From Lasiosphaeris hirsuta (taxonomy: Eukaryota; Ascomycota; Sordariomycetes; Sordariales; Lasiosphaeriaceae): 64,000 nt of DNA. This document shows, one piece after another, positions 35,464 through 46,400 of the stretch. The position numbers and the translations under genes are program-made. The first letter of the stretch is position 1. Each line of letters starts with the position of its first letter. The notes beneath the pieces were generated by a model. The model was not told where the DNA came from, searched no databases, and worked only from the letters and a program-made list of their open reading frames with translations. The DNA lies in assembly GCA_030549175.1 (NCBI GenBank), contig JAUKUA010000004.1:5146001-5210000 (forward strand), in the 5' to 3' direction.

Positions 35464-36503
35464 ATGATGGCACCATCCGCCGTTTACGGCGGCCCAATCC
35501 ACCATGACGGAGCCGCCCTCGAAGCCACATCAGACGCCATCGACGATGTCAACGTGCTCAAGGCCCGCGCCGCGGAAAAGAAGAGGCGCCTAGAGCTCCG
35601 CCAGGGCTCCTCAGCCGATTTCGACGCAGATTCGCAGTTCGACGCAACAAAAGACAAGTCAGCCTTCCGGCAGTACGAAGCGGCCTGCGACCGCGTCAAG
35701 AACTTCTACATCGAACAGCACGCCAAACAAACGGTCGCGTACAACCTCACGGCCCGGCAGCGCTTCCACGCGGCCTCGCGCGTCCGTCCCGAGCTCTCGG
35801 TGTGGGACGCCATCGAGAAGCTCAACACGCTCGTCGACGAGAGCGACCCCGACACGGAACTCAGCCAGATCCAGCACCTGCTGCAGAGCGCCGAGGCGAT
35901 CCGCCGCGACGGCAAGCCGCGGTGGATGCAGCTCGTGGGCCTGGTGCACGACCTGGGCAAGCTGATGCTCTTCTTCGACGGCGCCCAGGGCCAGTGGGAC
36001 GTTGTGGGCGACTCGTTCCCCGTCGGGTGCCGCTTTGACGGCCGTTGCATCTTCCCTGACACGTTTGCGGCGAACCCCGACAGCGTGCATCCTGTGTTCG
36101 GAACCGAGCTGGGCATCTACGCCCCCGGCTGTGGGATTAGGAACTTGATCATGAGCTGGGGCCATGACGAGTACCTGTATCTGGTGCTGCGCGACCAGAG
36201 CACCATCCCGCCTGAGGGGCTGGCCATGATTCGGTACCACTCTTTCTACCCCTGGCACCACGACGGGGCGTACCGCGAGTTCATGGCGGACGGGGACGAG
36301 AAGCTGTTGAATGCCGTGAGGGCGTTCAACCCCTACGATCTATACAGCAAGAGCAACGAGGTGCTGATAGTCGAGGAGCTCAAGGTGAGTCTTGTTCTGC
36401 GGATACTGTCAACTTATGCATCGATTAATAGAGATTTTTGTTGCAGCCTTACTACTTGGAACTTATCGATGAGTTCTTTCCACAGAGGAAGATAAAGTGG
36501 TAG
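35464..36503 (+). CDS. MIOX: Inositol oxygenase
   Basis: Two exons, 35464-36384 and 36447-36503, giving 325 aa. It is a non-heme di-iron enzyme that cleaves myo-inositol with O2 to D-glucuronate, the first step of inositol catabolism. The HD-type metal ligands are visible: LVGLVHDLGKLM, SWGHDEYLYLVL and the later RYHSFYPWHHDGAYREFM. The substrate-binding region GQWDVVGDSFPVGC is intact. The second exon (PYYLELIDEFFPQRKIKW) supplies the conserved C terminus ending in W. Two adjacent ATGs exist (MMAP); the choice does not alter the protein meaningfully. The N-terminal 45 residues are a polar extension. Confidence 0.95.
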
Positions 36504-37998
36504 CTCTTAGGTGAGTGTAATGTAGTGGGAGGACTGGCGGGACTCGGCGACGGTTTGGCCAAGGAGGGCTGGTTTGTTCAAAAGTTAAGATACTCGGTGC
36601 TTTCATGTTGTAGCGATAATCCCGGGCAAGCCGGGTCTCGGTTTCTGTTGCCGGAATGGGGGGTTTCTTTACACGCAGTTCAATTTTTGACGGCATCGCA
36701 AAACATGCCCTTGTGGAATAACGAGGCTCCGCTGACTCGCATCCCCCCGTCTAAAGAAAGGGCTTCCGCCTCGCATCCAAGGTACCTTGGCCTAAAACAA
36801 GCACCGCAGGCTCAGCTGTGACATACTGCAACAAATATCTCCGTTGTAACTTTCATCCTGTGAAAGGCCCTTCTCGGCAGGGTAGGCCCCACATCATGAT
36901 AAAATCCCCGCAGGGTGGGAGTCTTATCGTAAGGAAAGCTGTTGGGATTCGCTGCTAGTGCCCACGTTGACAGCGCTGCCGCCAATAACTGCCCTCTGGT
37001 CACGGCAACCAAGCCTCCGGACCAGAAATCGCTGTCAATGACAGTTGCAACCGTTAGAGCAGCACGTGAGCAGCCAGCTTTGGCCCTGCACCGCGCTTAT
37101 AGGATGCGTCAAACAGCCTTGTGCAGAATAAGATAGGTGTGGTCGAGTAGTGTAGTAGTGTTGAGCTAATCCGTCACGTCCGTGCAAGACGCAATTCAAG
37201 AATCGCATCAGGACGAGACGGGCGATTTTGGAGAATTGCATGTCGTCCGGACAAACGGCTTGGCTGGCAGTGGCAGACAGTTGGCAGATGACGCGCACAA
37301 ACCAAGGATGGGCTGAGAGCGCAGAGTGGACGCGTGTGATTGGGGAAGACTCGGGCCTGTGGCTGTGGAGGCCGTGCGGGAGACAGGGGGGGGACAGGGG
37401 AAATAGCAAAGGGAGGAGACTATGACCTCATCGCTCTGACTTTGCGAAAGAGAAGTCTCACACATCGGGGCCGTGTCCTCTCCCGCGTCTGCTCAGGCCA
37501 GCGACCCCAGTGACCCTAGTGACCCCAGTGACCCTAGCGGGTGGTTTGCTTGGCCGGCTGGCGCTGGCGCCTTCCTCGATTGCTCGATTCTCGATTGCGT
37601 TCTCGATTCCTGCCGATTGAAGTGTGCTCGTCTCGATCTTCGCGCGACGGGTCTGCGCACTACTACGTAGCAGCATGCTCCCGGGGCTGGAGTCGGTGGC
37701 TTGGCATCCATCCGCGCCATCGTCGCGCCTCACCCCGAACAAACGGCCCTCAGGCTCTGCAGACTCTGCACGCTTCAAACGCTTTGGATCGACGTGCATG
37801 ACGCTCTGGAGCCCTTGAGTCCCCGATTCGTCTGTCCCTCTCCCATAGAATCTTTACTCCTTCCAGCCGCTTCCCTCGCGTCTGGTCGTCTCCAGTGCCC
37901 AATCCCGTCCCGTACCTGCCCTCCATCTCCCTCTCGTGATTCCGTCGCCGTTGTCGTGTCTCGTCTTCTATTGTGTCATCCCTGGGCCGCATGTGTTC
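36504..37998. other. Spacer with a short minisatellite
   Basis: Four 9-bp units (GACCC(C/T)AGT) at about 37503-37538. The remainder to UVE1 is CT-rich promoter-like DNA. No gene supported. Confidence 0.4.
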
Positions 37999-40241
37999 AT
38001 GTGCCTTGCCCTTTATCTCGCCAGAACCCTCACCCCGCCAGTCTGTCTGCTGCGACCCTACGCAAGCGGCGCCCTGACGACGAGTTTCGGACGTCTCTTC
38101 TCCGTCTCCCCGACCACAACCCCCCCTCGACAGCCCTTTTCCACGACGCTGCCCAGCCGCCCAGCGGCCCCTCTGCTCGCCATGGCCCGCAAGTCCAAGG
38201 CATCCTCCACGCCCGGGAATGACGAGTCGGCCACAACCAGCGACGTCGCAACTCCCACGCGCCCCGAGGTCCAGCTACGACGGTCCAGCCGCCGCATTAC
38301 CCAGCAATCGCACGACATGGAGGAAGACAAGACACGCGAGATACAGGGGATGGTCATGGGCATCAAGCCCGACGAAGAGGGTGAGCTCCATGACGAAGAC
38401 GAGGAGGAGCGCAAGCAAACGACCAAGGAAGGCGTCGAACTCGCCCTTGAGGGGCTGGCCAGGATGGAGCAGCGGCTGAAGAGAGCAACCAAGCGACAGA
38501 AGCTCAAAGTTGAGGAAACGCAGTTTTTCGATGCTCGCAATCCTCGTGCCGACCCTGCCAAGCCATCCATCCAACCAACGACGATGAGGGAGGCGACACT
38601 AAAGCACAACACGGTGAAGGTCAAGCCGACGCCGGGCGAGGCTTCCGTCGCAACAGACGAGAAACAAGGGGCGGACCCAGATGTTGGAGAGGCTGACGCC
38701 GACCTCCCAGAAGAGGTGCCTGACGCTCCCGAGCGGGGAGCGGCGCGATGCCCGCCCGTCAACAGCAGCTACCTGCCGCTCCCGTGGAAGGGCCGCATAG
38801 GCTATGTCAGTCCCCCTCCACGTTGATTCCCGGTGTGATCGAATTGCGCGTTGATAGTCGAGCTAGGCCTGTCTCAACACGTACCTGCGCGCCGCCAAGC
38901 CGCCCGTCTTTAGCTCTCGAACATGCCGCATGTCGTCCATTATAGAACATCGCTACCCGCTTCAAGACCCGAGCCAGCCCGAGCATCCCGTCAAGAACCG
39001 ACCCGACAAGTCTAAGAAGCCGAACATGGAACTAGGAGATAAGTTCGTTCAGGAGCTCGGTCTCGCCAACGCCAAGGACATTGTCAAGATGTTGCGCTGG
39101 AACGGCAAGTATGGTATCAAGTTCATGCGCCTGAGCTCCGAGATGTTCCCTTTTGCCAGCCATGAGGAGTACGGGTACAAGCTCGCCCCGTTTGCCTCTG
39201 AGATACTGGCTGAAGCGGGCAGGGTGGCGGCCGAACTGGGTCACCGGCTGACCACTCACCCTGGTCAAGTACGCGCTTTCTTCCCCAGCCCCATCGCATT
39301 CAAAGAACCTGACATGACCGCAGTTTACCCAGCTTGGGTCGCCACGAAAGGAAGTTGTCACGGCAGCTATCCGAGACTTGGAGTACCACGATGAACTGCT
39401 ATCTCTGCTTCGACTTCCCGAGCAGCAGGACCGCGATGCCGTCATGATACTGCACATGGGTGGTACCTTTGGCGACAAAGCGGCAACACTCGACCGGTTC
39501 CGCGAGAACTACGCCAAGCTTTCACCCTCGGTGAAGGCACGTCTTGTTCTGGAAAATGACGATGTTGGGTGGAGTGTGCACGACTTGCTTCCCATCTGCG
39601 AGGAGCTCAACATCCCGCTGGTTCTGGACTACCATCACCACAACATCATATTCGACAGCAGCCAATGCCGGGAGGGCACGTACGACATCAGCCAGCCCGA
39701 GATATCGCAACGCATCGCGGCGACTTGGAAACGAAAGGGCATCACACAAAAGGTGCACTACAGCGAGCCATGCGCAGGGGCCGTTACACCGCGCGATCGA
39801 CGGAAGCACAGCCCGCGCGTCATGACGTTGCCGCCGTGCTCGCCCGACATGGACCTAATGATTGAGGCCAAGGATAAGGAGCAAGCGGTTTTTGAGCTAA
39901 TGCGGACCTTTAAACTACCCGGGTTCGAGAAGATCAACGATGTCATCCCTCACGAGCGCGCGGACGAGAGCCGACCAGCGCCCAAGGTACCGAAAAAGAA
40001 AAAGAACGGCAAGAACCCCAAAAGAAAGAGGGTGCTGGATGAAGACGCAATGGGCATTAACGATACCGTGGAGGAGGACGAGGAAGAGGCACCCAAGGGG
40101 TCCGAGGTGTCGGAAGAGGATTTCGGGATGGGCGGGCCGGAGAATAGGGTGTACTGGCCGCCGGGGATGGAGGAGTGGCTGCGGCCCAAGAAGAGGGAGG
40201 TCAAGAAAGGAAAGGTCGACGACGGGGATGCTGTGCTATAG
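37999..40241 (+). CDS. UVE1: UV-damage endonuclease UVE1 (UVDE, mus-18 type)
   Basis: Exons 37999-38805, 38867-39268 and 39324-40241, giving 708 aa from ATG 37999 or 647 aa from the in-frame ATG 38182 (MARKSKASST). It is a TIM-barrel metalloenzyme that nicks DNA 5' of UV photoproducts and other lesions. The catalytic domain runs from GYACLNTYLRAAKPPVFSSRTCR through KFMRLSSEMFPFASHEEYG, LTTHPGQFTQLGSP, MILHMGGTFGDK, LVLENDDVGWSVHDLLPICEE, LDYHHHNI and KVHYSEPC. These metal-ligand regions are intact. The acidic/basic N-terminal region has AT-hook-like and coiled segments. The extension before the second ATG is Arg/Leu/Ser-rich without acids (LARTLTPPVCLLRPYASG) and looks like a mitochondrial presequence. 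The C terminus has lysine-rich NLS-like stretches (KKKKNGKNPKRKR). Confidence 0.94.
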
Positions 40242-41413
40242 ATGTGGCGGCTAGGTGTGTGGTTAGGTGTGTTGGGCAGGCGTAGCGTCGTGGCGGCGGC
40301 GGCGGAGTTTACTTTTGGATAGCGTAGCCATCAGGCGGGATGGTGAATGTAAGAGCGGTGTTTTGCTTCGCAGCACTGGAAATGGGACAGAAGGATCGAG
40401 AAGGACAGGTTTGTTGTTCTGGATGTGTCGGTGTCGGTGTCGGTGTCGGTTTCGGGATCGGCTCGGGTTCAATATCGGGGATATTCAGGGGTACTAACGA
40501 AAGACGTGCGTGTCCCTTGGACTAGCGGTCTGGGCGGGGCCGAACGGTATAACCGCGAAGGCGCAGCGTGAGAAAACGGCTCAGTTGTATCAAGGTGTCT
40601 GTTGTTCCGATAGGTGGCAAGCGCTTCAACAAAGGACCCGCGCTTGTGATCGCCTATCTGCGGCCGTCTGCGAGGAGCGCACCCGATTAGCGCACTATCA
40701 AGATCAGGTAGAGGAGGCAATGGAATCTCGATAGCAGACAACCTGTCAAGCAGCGGTAGGCAGCAGCATCTGTGGGAATCCTGCTTCGCCCGCCCGGTTG
40801 CACGTCTAACAGGGAGTACTGTGCGGCAGCTACATGCGCCGGGAACTGAGGGGACGAGACGGCAGCCAGATCAACAATTTGGGAGTCAATCTCGGGCGAG
40901 TTCTGTTAGGTGGCGGCGGAGGAAAAGCTCCGGGCGGTCGTTGAGGAGAAGGGAGATGGTGGGGTCGCCAGCAGCGAATCAGTGCTGGCCACAAGTTGTC
41001 CGAGTCGTCGGCCGCTCTTTCTTCGTCGCGTCCAAAAGACGTAACGTCCCCCCCAAGCACACCGTCAGATGACGTAGACGCGGTACCCACGATGCCCTGG
41101 TTGGGACCGCCCCTAACCTGTTGTAGGTGCCTGCCATGACCGTGCCTGCGGGTAATCGTTGGGTGCCAGACTGCGTAGGGACGCGGCAGACCCTGTTCCA
41201 TCATGGCGATGCCCGATCTTGGACGGGGTGCAGGCCCTGGGTTTGTTTGGAAGGGGGTCCGAGAGAGGGGCAGAAGCTGGGAGAAGACGTTGCTATCATC
41301 ATGTGCGCCCGCGGGAGATTCATGGGCTCGGCCCCTTTTTTCTATTCTTCTCTTCTGCTCTGTATCTTCAAGCAATCCCAAGCACTCACGTCCACGTACT
41401 GCCGAGTTGGGGT

Positions 41414-41453
<40 letters not shown>

Positions 41454-41827
41454 ATCCCTTTGCGGCGCCTTTCTTTGACTGCGATCGCGATATCCCGGCA
41501 TCCCCCGCATTCCCCGGACCCTAATGCGAAACGGGCTGACTGCCACTTCAGCCACAGGAGCGAAGGGAACGTTGGGGCTTGACTGAAAGTGGCGAGGGGT
41601 TTTTGTTTACCGGCGAGGTGCTGCTGTCGATAATCAAGGATATCGACATCTTGCGACACCATCATCTGCGTTGGAAGTGTGTGTATGTTGCTGCCACCAC
41701 CCGCCACATCCTTCACTCAGCAAGTCTGAGATCATGCCATTATACTTACTAACGACGTCAACAGCTGAGTCACGGCACTCGTTGCCCATATACCCTTCTT
41801 CCCTCTCCCCAGCAGCCTCGTTCTCGC
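40242..41827. other. Spacer
   Basis: No supported gene. It contains a (CA)n microsatellite at about 41417-41448 and GTGTCG repeats near 40428-40450. Confidence 0.45.
41417..41448. repeat. (CA)16 microsatellite
   Basis: Uninterrupted dinucleotide run. Confidence 0.95.
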
Positions 41828-41902
41828 CACCACTACCACCACTACCACTACCACCACCACCACTACCACTACCACCACCACCACCACCACCACCACCATC
41901 AT
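41828..41902. repeat. (ACC)n/(ACT)n trinucleotide array
   Basis: About 25 triplets of ACC with interspersed ACT. It would read as poly-Pro or poly-Thr on the plus strand and as Gly/Ser or Val runs on the minus strand; this explains the apparent long frames here. Confidence 0.9.
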
Positions 41903-41912
41903 CAGGGGCACC

Positions 41913-42071
41913 ATGTGCGGCACCAAGATCAGCTACGCCTGCTCCACCACCCTCATCTCGCAGTCCATCATGTGTCACTGCGATACCATCATCGCCTGCG
42001 GGAAAAGCACTCTCTACTGCGGCACCTGCAGCCACCCGCGATGCAAGGAGCTGCGGGGCCAGCTGGTCTAG
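41913..42071 (+). CDS. Small cysteine-rich ORF, 52 aa
   Basis: ATG follows the trinucleotide array directly and the frame stops with TAG at 42069-42071. The product has eight Cys at positions 2, 10, 21, 23, 29, 36, 39 and 44, including MCHCD and CGTCSHPRCKEL, an arrangement that could bind zinc or form disulfides. There is no signal peptide. Unlike the neighbouring frame the composition is balanced and not repeat-derived. It may be a whole mini-gene or the last exon of a spliced gene whose upstream exon lies in or before the triplet array. No family recognised. Confidence 0.35.
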   Translation: MCGTKISYACSTTLISQSIMCHCDTIIACGKSTLYCGTCSHPRCKELRGQLV

Positions 42072-42384
42072 CACGAACGGGCCGCCAAGGATGATGCGGG
42101 CTTGATCTTCCTTGCGCGATCTGACAGCTTTGGCACCGAATTATGGCGGACATAGAGTCGGCATCATGAGTCAGGCCGTCCAACCGCGGTGGCTAGGGGG
42201 TTGGGTTTTTTCTTGTAATTATTTTGGTTTTGGGTGGTGGCTATTGGTCGGGGAACGAGTCGGGGGAACCGAACTTGGCTTCGCATCATTGCGGACGGCG
42301 TTTCAGGGGTGGTGTTTTCGGCGGGTTTGGGTTTGCAAACCATACGTGCTCAAACAGGAAACAGGGAGAATATCAAATCAATAT

Positions 42385-42494
42385 GGCTCCGTGGTCTAGT
42401 GGTATGATTCGTGCTTCGGGTATTCACCGTATCCATCACCTGGAAACAGGCGAGAGCATGTGCGAGGTCTCGGGTTCGAATCCCGACGGAGCCC
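42385..42494 (+). tRNA. tRNA-Pro (anticodon CGG) with an intron of about 36 nt
   Basis: Acceptor arms are GGCTCCG and CGGAGCC, and the T arm contains GGGTTCGAATCCC. The 5' half, GGTCTAGTGGTATGATTCGTGCTTCGGG, matches fungal proline tRNAs. Stem CGTGC/GTGCG flanks TTCGGG, the intron, and T. An oligo-T run after 42495 (CTTCTTTTT) fits a Pol III terminator. Confidence 0.88.
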
Positions 42495-43182
42495 CTTCTT
42501 TTTGCGCACCCCCCTGATGGGTGCATCAGTTTCGTTCTTGGGGCGTGGCAGTGGGTGAGTCACTTGATTGGAATGGCGTTCTAAACTCAATATTGGATTA
42601 TTTGGGCTTTCGAGCCGTGATTCTGGGCTTGTCTCTGAGTCACTACGACAGGGGTGATGTGCCAGGATTTCTATCCTCGGTTCAACATCTACCACACCGA
42701 CCGTTTTAATTTCTTCGGATAGGTTAACTTTGGAAAGGAGATATCTGATTCAGCAACTGCAGCGGTAACTTGCCCAGAACACATTAAACGATTGGATGTA
42801 AACAAATGATCCGTCTAAGGCTTTTACTTTAAAGGGGGTTTAACTCCTGTATGATTTCTCCTATTCTGTGAGCAAGCCACCACACATTCCAGGCCCTGGT
42901 TTTGACGGGATGAGTTATTATCAGGCATCATCGATGGTATGAGAGACTCAGCGAAACCCTGCGGGATTGGGGGTTCGAACACGACCAACCGTCTCACCGT
43001 ATGCTTCTTAGTTTTAGTACTCTACTCGAGTTGTCTCTCCAGCGTGTGATCGCTAACCTCGCCGCAACCGCAAAAGCTTGTGATTGAAATGATTTGTGCC
43101 AGGAGTTAGGTATTTGCGAGCAAGGATAATGGACCAAGATGGTGCTGGAGACCTTGCTGTCCCATTAGGGGCCCCCCAAACT
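42495..43182. other. Spacer
   Basis: No supported gene. A GGTTCGAACAC sequence near 42970 resembles a B box but has no cloverleaf around it. Confidence 0.45.
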
Positions 43183-44246
43183 TCACCACCCCTCCTCTTG
43201 TTTCTTGGAGATCTGCGCTACAAGATCAACCACAGACTCTCTGAGCCGGCGGTACGAGATCCCGAGCTCTCTCGCCGCCGTCTCCCCGTCGATATCCTTA
43301 GTCTGATCCGGAACCAGCGACCCCTCCACCACCCTCGCCCTGGCAAACTCAAACTCCTCACTCACAATCTTCGCCACCAGCGCATAATTGAACCGCTCAG
43401 GCGACGCAACCAGGAACCTCTTACCGCCCGCCTCAGGCCTCAACAACGCCTGAACATGCGCCACCGCCAGGTCCCTAACGTCGACCCAGAACGCCACCCT
43501 CGCAACCGGCCGCGGCTCCCGGCCCTCGGCCGCCCTCCACAGCACCGCTGCGCTGTCATTCAGCTCAGCCACGCCGCCGACCGGGTGAACGACGGGCCCA
43601 AACACCATGGGCGGCGCAATCGTGACCAAATCGAACCCGGCCTTCCCGCTCTCGGCAAATTCCCACGCGGCCAGCTCCGCAAACTTCTTGCTTGCCCGGT
43701 ACGCCTCCACCGGACTGTCCGCGACGCCTTCGGCGTACGTGATCGGGTTCCAGTCCGCGGCCGTGTACGTCCCGCTGGTGCGGTTGATATCCAACACAGC
43801 TGCGAAGCTCGATGTCAGGACCATCCGCTTGACGCTCCCCGCTGCTGCCGCTGCTTTGAGAATGGCCTCGACACCACGGATCGCTGGCTGGATTAGTTCT
43901 GCCTCGTTGTCGGTGATGTCGTACGTCACGGGTGATGCCGCGTGGATCACGCCGTCAATGCCGCCGGCTAGCGCAGGCGTTAGGTCGAGTTCGGGCGAGG
44001 CGAAGTCTGGGATAGTCACTGTCGAGAGCCGGGCGGCGTGGGACGCGCGGGCGGCGAGTAGGGCGGTGCCCTTGTGAGGGGAACGTACCGCGACGCGGAT
44101 GTTGGCGGATGTGTGAGCTAGCAGGGCGTCTAGGATGTGCGCGCCGATGAAGCCTGTCGCGCCGGTGAGGAGGATGTGGGTGGGTGGTCTGGAGTGGTTA
44201 GAGGGGGGGTTTTGTAAGTCGGAAGGGAGGAGGCGTACGAGGACAT
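43183..44246 (-). CDS. NAD(P)-dependent epimerase/reductase (extended SDR, dihydroflavonol reductase/GRE2-like)
   Basis: An 8-nt first exon (44246-44239, ATGTCCTC) and exon 2 (44188-43183) give 337 aa. The intron has donor GTACGC, branch CTAACC and acceptor CCAG, and yields MSSPPTHILLTGATGFIGAHIL, the normal start of this family. The unspliced frame would add about 40 unrelated residues, so splicing is preferred. Rossmann motif GATGFIG, DGVIHAASPV, LTSSFAAV and catalytic YxxxK (AYRASKK) are intact. Such enzymes reduce ketones or aldehydes with NADPH; the substrate cannot be named. A later VDVRDLAVAHVQAL block is typical of the family. Confidence 0.9.
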
Positions 44247-44445
44247 TGTGATTTGAGTGGCTGGGTGGGGTGTGGTGAGATGTTGCGCAAGTGTTTTGTA
44301 GATTCATAAGAGATGGGATGCTATCACGAGCGATTAAATGGCGTGATGAGGGGGAGGTGCTGGAGGAGTTGGTTTGGCTGGTTGGGGGTTAGGGTTGCAG
44401 ATGGGAAGCGTGTAGATGGGGATCTTGTGTCTTGTTTGGTCTTGC

Positions 44446-45222
44446 TTAATAAACCCTGTACGTAAAGGGCAATCCCAGTTCTTTACTCTCCCATAAGAGA
44501 CTCGCATGCACATCGTCATCTGTCTCTAAGACTCGGATCCCACCGCGGGGCTGGCGGGGCTTGCGGGAGACGAAGAGTCGCGAGTGAGCAATATCATCAG
44601 GCTGGCTGGTATTCTCCGCCAGCTCTTCCGAGTCGTGCAGCCGTTGTTCGCGCCTCCTCTTGTGAGGGTGCGACAATCGAGACTCGCAGAGAGCGAAGAA
44701 CCTTCCAACCATACACGAATACGTCCGAAGAAACCCCCATTTAAATGGGCCATGGATGGCTTCTCGCAGTTTTATGCGGGTTCCTCTTGTATCCAAGGTT
44801 GGCGTCTTATCCTCGCTGGAGGCCCAAGAAGCTTTGCTGTCTTCATCGTCAGTCTCACGGGCCTCGACGTTGGTTTCAACCCGGTCAATATCCTCACTTC
44901 CCACCACCGCATCGCCGCTATCGGTACCTGTCGCGCCATCATTGCCGTAATTACCCTCCTCGTTGACACCCTCATGGGAATGCCTCCGGAGGGATTCATC
45001 TCCGTGCTTGGAAGACGGCCACGAGATCTCTTGCACTGTCAGCGAGAGAGATTCTCGTCCCGCCCCGAAACCAATCCATTCCCTCAGCGAGTGAACTGCT
45101 GATCTTGCCCTTGGCTGTTCCATGCTGTCGCTTGCCAGGGCCTCAATCAACTGCCACACATAATTGGCCACGGCCAGCACCCAAGCCGGGGCTCTTGCCT
45201 TGTTGTGCGTCCTATCGCGCAT
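44446..45222 (-). CDS. Uncharacterised acidic frame, possible 3' part of the STAND remnant
   Basis: 258 open codons, with an acidic Ser/Glu/Asp middle (EARETDDEDSKASWASSED), a basic HPHKRRREQR patch and an end LGLPFTYRVY. The start lies about 100 bp downstream of the Walker B segment of the NACHT remnant and is on the same strand, so it may be the tail of that gene. No domain recognised. Confidence 0.3.
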   Translation of the reverse strand: MRDRTHNKARAPAWVLAVANYVWQLIEALASDSMEQPRARSAVHSLREWIGFGAGRESLSLTVQEISWPSSKHGDESLRRHSHEGVNEEGNYGNDGATGTDSGDAVVGSEDIDRVETNVEARETDDEDSKASWASSEDKTPTLDTRGTRIKLREAIHGPFKWGFLRTYSCMVGRFFALCESRLSHPHKRRREQRLHDSEELAENTSQPDDIAHSRLFVSRKPRQPRGGIRVLETDDDVHASLLWESKELGLPFTYRVY

Positions 45223-45231
45223 GGCGACAAA

Positions 45232-46400
45232 GTCATGATATCAGCTTGCCACATCCACGCCTGCAGCTACTGCGCCAGTTCCCAGTGCGCCGCGCTGTCG
45301 CCATGGTATTCGTCCAGCCCATCAATAAACAGGCAGAATCGGTGGGTGGGGTTGGAAGCCAGGACATGAAGTCAGATCGTGTGTAATAGGGTTGGTGACG
45401 TCTTTGTTGCGTAAGGATTGGTTCCCCAGTCGCTGTTTCGGCATGCTCGGCGTGCTCGATATGCTCTGCTCCCGCTGCCAGTGTTCCGGTCTCCTCGGGG
45501 CCGTCCAACGGTACAAAATGTTCACTGTCATTGTCACTCTGGCCATCGCTTCTTCAAAGATCAAGCCCCAGCCAAAATCTGGACTTGGCGATCTGTCTGC
45601 AGACTCAGAATATTCTCCATCCGAGTCAGAGCTGTCATCTTCGAGGCTACTCCGAAGCATCCACTCATATGTGCCTGTTTCGGCGTCTTGAATGGTGTCC
45701 TCCCGAGAGTACCTCGATCTGAAGTCGAGCTGCCGCAAGATTTCATGTTTGATACTGACGTCCTTAGTCAGAGAGACGAGCTCCATCAGGAGGCCGTGAA
45801 CGCCGCGTAGAGACTCTTTCCCTGTTGGTGGACCCAGTATCTCTTCGGCCAGGGCCCCGTCTTCCTCAGCGAGCATTTCAGAGCCCGATCCGATTCTCGA
45901 GTCATATTCATCTTCTCGCCTTCGGAAAGCCGTTACCCGGCCAAGATTTCGCTACGGAGCGTGTCGAGCTGCGGCGCAGTAACAGTATTGAGCTGACTGG
46001 CCTCTTTGCGAATCTGCTCGAGCTGAACTTTGATGGAGGATTGCTGGTCACTACACGTTATGGCAAATCAGCTCAGGCACTCTGTGAAAAGCCAACATTT
46101 TTAGGTACCTCATCATCAAGATCAGACGCAGCATTATTTCACTCCGGTACTCACGGAGGCTCTCCACCATCGACTCAACATCGCTCGCCTTGCGTATGCT
46201 TGCCCACTTGACCCGCAAGCTGCCCCAGACCGAATTCTTCTTCTCGTGGCGCTTCAGCTTTTTGAGCAGACTCATCAGCTCGACCGACAGCTCCGAACAC
46301 TCGGCCGCGAGCCTCCGCAGCGCCTTTTCGTGTTTGGAGTCGCCAGTCAGAGGTCTCCAAATATTTAGAAGGGTCATGGGAGGACCATAGCTCAACTGAA
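45232..46400 (-). pseudogene. NACHT/STAND (NLR-like) gene remnant without Walker A
   Basis: Minus-strand pieces match the layout of fungal NACHT proteins. From the 5' side: helical LAAECSELSVELMSLLKKLKR...LREYRSEIMLRLIL (about 46130-46330); SSIKVQLEQIRKEASQLNTV (about 45960-46050, different frame); KHEILRQLDFRSRYSREDTIQDAETGTYEWML (about 45650-45760), the linker that usually precedes the P-loop; and RFCLFIDGLDEYHGD (about 45297-45336), a Walker B. Between linker and Walker B no GxxGxGKS motif is found, and a stop (45268-45270) follows Walker B. These genes mediate self/non-self or heterokaryon incompatibility responses; this copy looks dead. A heavily spliced but altered gene cannot be excluded. 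Confidence 0.6.

Noticed and set aside
41671..42105. Proline-rich 144-codon frame
   Set aside because: Its length comes from the ACC/ACT triplet array; the sequence outside the array has no protein-like features in that frame.
42936..42990. tRNA-like GGTTCGAAC sequence
   Set aside because: No acceptor or anticodon stem can be paired around it.
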